DNA of 64,000 nt from Helianthus annuus (Eukaryota > Streptophyta > Magnoliopsida > Asterales > Asteraceae): assembly GCF_002127325.2 (NCBI RefSeq), contig NC_035440.2, forward strand, positions 79,709,847 through 79,773,846. The letters run 5' to 3'. The notes below the pieces were generated by a model. It ran no database searches. It saw nothing but the letters and a program-made list of their open reading frames with translations, and was not told the DNA's origin. Shown here piece after piece: positions 61,398 to 64,000 of the stretch (its first letter is position 1; each line of letters starts with the position of its first letter). The position numbers and the translations under genes were made by a program.

Positions 61398-62159
61398 AGC
61401 AGGTCGAGATGCCTTCACACTGGCCTTGATCTCCAAGGCTAAACCCCCAATGAAACGGGCTATCCGTTTTAGTTCCGGCGTCACTAAGTAAGGAACCAAT
61501 CGAGACATGGTATTAAAGCTTGTTAAATACGCCTGACAGTCCAAATTCTTCATAACCAATGTCAGGAAATCGGTCTCGATCTTCTCAACTTCATGTTGAG
61601 GACAGTAATTCTCCTTGATCAAAGCGACAAACTGATCCCAAGACAGATTGTACAACAGGATCTTTCAAGTAGCTTGGATTAGAGACCTCCACCAAGCTAG
61701 TGCTTCTCCTTTAAACGACTGAGATATAAACTTCATAACATCTCTATCAGCTCAACCACTGATATCAACCACGGTATCCATCTCGTCTAGCCACGTCATG
61801 CAGTCAATGGCTCCTTTTTCCCCAGTGAAATCCCTGGGTTTGCAGGAGACGAAATACTTATAGGAACAACCCTTATCACGTGGTTCTTGATTTAGCACAA
61901 CTTTCCTAGATGGAACACTCCTCTGATTTGATGAGTGATGAGAATCACTCTTGTGAACGGTATGAGTTCTTGAGGGTGGCTTTGAGTGTGGTACAGACTG
62001 AGTCCTGACATGGGTACCACTAGATTCATTGAACTGTCTATCCAGAGTTCGTGTAACAGCATTATCTATTAATGCCTGCAATTCCGCTCCTGCTACATTA
62101 ACTCTGGAAATATCACGATTCTCCCTTGGGTGACTGTTGACTTCGTCTGACCCAGCCAT
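61398..62159 (-). pseudogene. gag: Element G gag, N-terminal part
   Basis: ATG at 62159 (MAGSDEVNSHPRENRD). A Ser/His-rich N terminus, then a gag block (DFTGEKGAIDCMTWLDEMD), a frame break near 61750, and the capsid-like part LSWDQFVALIKENYCP and LVPYLVTPELKRIARFIGGL. The frame continues at 52845 across element H. Typical of Tekay/Del gag (Retrotrans_gag family). Confidence 0.8.
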
Positions 62160-62982
62160 GAAGCTTGATTGCTACAAAGGTAAATGATAATGATTTATTC
62201 AGAGGTCTACAACACTATTATCATCCTTGATGATTTATTAACCATGGTATTTATAAACCATATTAGTTAATTTGTTAAGCATATACATTCAGGATTTTCA
62301 TTATAATTATTCTTAGTCATAATTTATTAACATTTTATAATGGCACAAAAGGCCAGGTCACAAGGACAAACTTTTAAATTTCAAGCTATGATTTTATAGA
62401 ATCAAAGCATTAAGGTTTGAACGCAGTTCATTACCTTTCTTGACAGGGAGTCATAGACTACTACTGACTTTTGTCTTATATGACAATGAATATGGCCCGC
62501 AGGTATTACATCACTACTGGATGTTTTAAATAATAAGGAATTGGAAGGGTCCAATATAAGGATGACTTATGTGATTTTATCGAATCACATCTTGCCAGGA
62601 GTGTTAACATGTTTTCATATGTTAACAAGAATTTGAATCTTAATAAGAAACTACCATCATGGCCCTTGTCTTAATATGACATATGGACTAGGCTTTGCCA
62701 TTAAGATTTATTTAATATATAATGGCAGATTTATCTTAAAAGGAATGATACTTTATTTTATTTCATATATTATTTTCATTCATATTATGAAAACTGAAAT
62801 TTTAAATTTAACACATTCCATAATTTAAATAAAAAGAGTACATAAATGCCCTAAACGGGACTTTAACAGAAACGACTTGCCCACGCAGGGGCTAAACTAG
62901 AAATACAAGTCCTCGCAGGGACTGAATATAGAAATAGATGTCCACGCAGGGACTTGATTGAAACAAGGAAATTACAATACAA
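62160..62982. other. Non-coding DNA, AT-rich
   Basis: No gene and no clear LTR or primer-binding site; it could be the leader of G. At 62879-62962 three units of about 32 bp contain YCCACGCAGGGRCT-type hairpins whose stems differ from unit to unit. Confidence 0.5.
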
Positions 62983-63525
62983 TTAAATAAATAAATAAGG
63001 AATCTTCAAAAATCCCTCTTGCTTTTTTCCCTTGATTAAACTTGCAAAGCCTTTAAGAAAACCCCGGTGGCTTCTACGCTCTTCTCGAACCTCCCGCTCC
63101 ACCTGACTCAACCTTTGAAGGATCTCCTGTTGTTGTGGCGGCTGGTTCTGCGGTAGCTGCGGCTGCAGAGGTTGAGGTGGTGGCGGGTGTTGGTACCCAT
63201 AGGCTGGGTATCCTACTCCCCAGGGAGCTTCATAGGGCCCTTCAGGATGAAGAGCATTGTAGTTTGCCGCTACCAGGTAAGGGTCAACTTCAGCGTAGTT
63301 GTAGTTAGTATAGGCCGGCTGCTCAAAAGGGTTGTACGCCGCTGAACCGGCGTATCCAGGAATCGGGTTATCATAACCCACTGGTGGTGCGACTGGCGCA
63401 GAGTTCACCTCGGAAATGGGGTTTGAAGGCCCTCCCATCTGTGGGTCTTCATATAGTGGCGGGTAATGACTGCCACTTGAATGCTGAGGGATGCTGAAAT
63501 GGAAATCTCCTCCTCGCACGGACAT
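62983..63525 (-). CDS. Pro/Tyr-rich retroelement-associated frame, unknown function
   Basis: 180 codons from ATG 63525 (MSVRGGDFHFSIPQHSSG). A low-complexity Pro/Tyr/Asn stretch (YGYQHPPPPQPLQPQLPQNQ) leads to a charged helix (QRLSQVEREVREERRSHRGF). I recall similar frames beside gypsy elements in Asteraceae annotations, but cannot name a domain. The frame may be the C-terminal part of the one at 63606-64000. Confidence 0.45.
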   Translation of the reverse strand: MSVRGGDFHFSIPQHSSGSHYPPLYEDPQMGGPSNPISEVNSAPVAPPVGYDNPIPGYAGSAAYNPFEQPAYTNYNYAEVDPYLVAANYNALHPEGPYEAPWGVGYPAYGYQHPPPPQPLQPQLPQNQPPQQQEILQRLSQVEREVREERRSHRGFLKGFASLIKGKKQEGFLKIPYLFI

Positions 63526-63605
63526 CCGTGCTCCTGATCTCCTACGCCTCGGTAGCTCCGGAGGCGGTTGCTGTACTGACAGCGGTGGTGGCGGTGGAGT
63601 GACCG

Positions 63606-64000
63606 CTACAAAACATGAATCCTCAGAGGGATCCTTCTGCTGCTGCTGAGGTGCTGAGTGGTAGGGGGAGTAAACACCCAGTTATATTGGGCGAATCTCG
63701 CCTCGTAGCTGTCTGGACCACGATAAGGTGATCCATGAAAGGACGACCCATCTGAAATCTCGATGGGGTGAGTAGGGGTTCCGGATGGTGGTTCGGTGGG
63801 ATCCGTGTCTTCATCCATGTCCATAGCATGGTCTCCGGAGAAGTGATCTTCTGGTCCCAATGGGTTAAAACCCATTGGTTCTTGCATCTGGTTGGCCGGG
63901 TTGAACCGGCTCTGGAAGAACGGGGTCGGGTCAGCAAAGGCGCGGTGCGACCCCGACCGCTGCAGTGGAAGGTAGGAACGGCGAGAATGATCGGACTCAT
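63606..64000 (-). CDS. Second retroelement-associated frame, cut by the window edge
   Basis: Two overlapping minus-strand frames. One begins MQEPMGFNPLGPEDH at 63887 and has an acidic stretch followed by HPIEISDGSSFHGSPYRGPD. The other is open to the window edge. They look like the N-terminal part of the same protein as 62983-63525 with a frame break between; function unknown. Confidence 0.35.
   Translation of the reverse strand, partial: ESDHSRRSYLPLQRSGSHRAFADPTPFFQSRFNPANQMQEPMGFNPLGPEDHFSGDHAMDMDEDTDPTEPPSGTPTHPIEISDGSSFHGSPYRGPDSYEARFAQYNWVFTPPTTQHLSSSRRIPLRIHVL

Overview
The window is plant nuclear repeat DNA with no recognisable host gene. It is a stack of nested LTR retrotransposons plus one MITE and two solo LTRs. 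The mix (Ty3/gypsy Tat-lineage elements with a second RNase H and an antisense gene, Tekay/Del-like and Reina-like chromoviruses, and Copia-type elements primed from a TGGTATCAGAGC site) shows a flowering plant. The gag and LTR styles resemble what I remember from Asteraceae (sunflower/lettuce group), but I cannot prove species from sequence alone.

Left half (1-32721): three related Tat elements on the minus strand and a fourth of a sister family. Element A (1-4096) is a pol-less deletion derivative. Element B is split into 4097-6217 and 27393-32721 by element C (6218-27392). C in turn carries element D (13072-23567) in its reverse transcriptase, with a perfect 5-bp duplication CCCTC. D is the youngest and most intact: 760-bp LTRs that are nearly identical, gag-protease, a 1,090-codon RT/RNase H/second RNase H/integrase frame, and a four-exon gene on the opposite strand. 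B sits in a plus-strand Tekay-like element E (32722-35724). E sits in a plus-strand Reina-like element F (35725-37524), which also holds a 533-bp hAT-like MITE. This gives a five-level nest F>E>B>C>D.

Middle (37525-40822): unassigned repeat DNA holding a 2,354-bp solo LTR with a perfect AGTGT duplication.

Right half (40823-62159): a decayed minus-strand Tekay-like element G, cut by two Copia-type elements on the plus strand, I (44062-51305, TSD AATAA) and H (52846-61392, TSD AAAGT). Both encode only a long Gag with two zinc knuckles and no pol. H is itself broken by a 446-bp solo LTR (TSD ATACC). The right end (62160-64000) is non-coding DNA and a Pro/Tyr-rich retroelement-type frame on the minus strand.

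The most interesting signals are: a conserved UAG-CAR-YYA stop context joining Gag-Pro to Pol in three Tat elements; a spliced antisense gene kept in two Tat families, followed by RNA hairpins whose stems change in a compensatory way; a 141-bp exact duplication flanking element C instead of the usual 5 bp; and a long non-coding block with a covarying stem shared by the two gag-only Copia elements.
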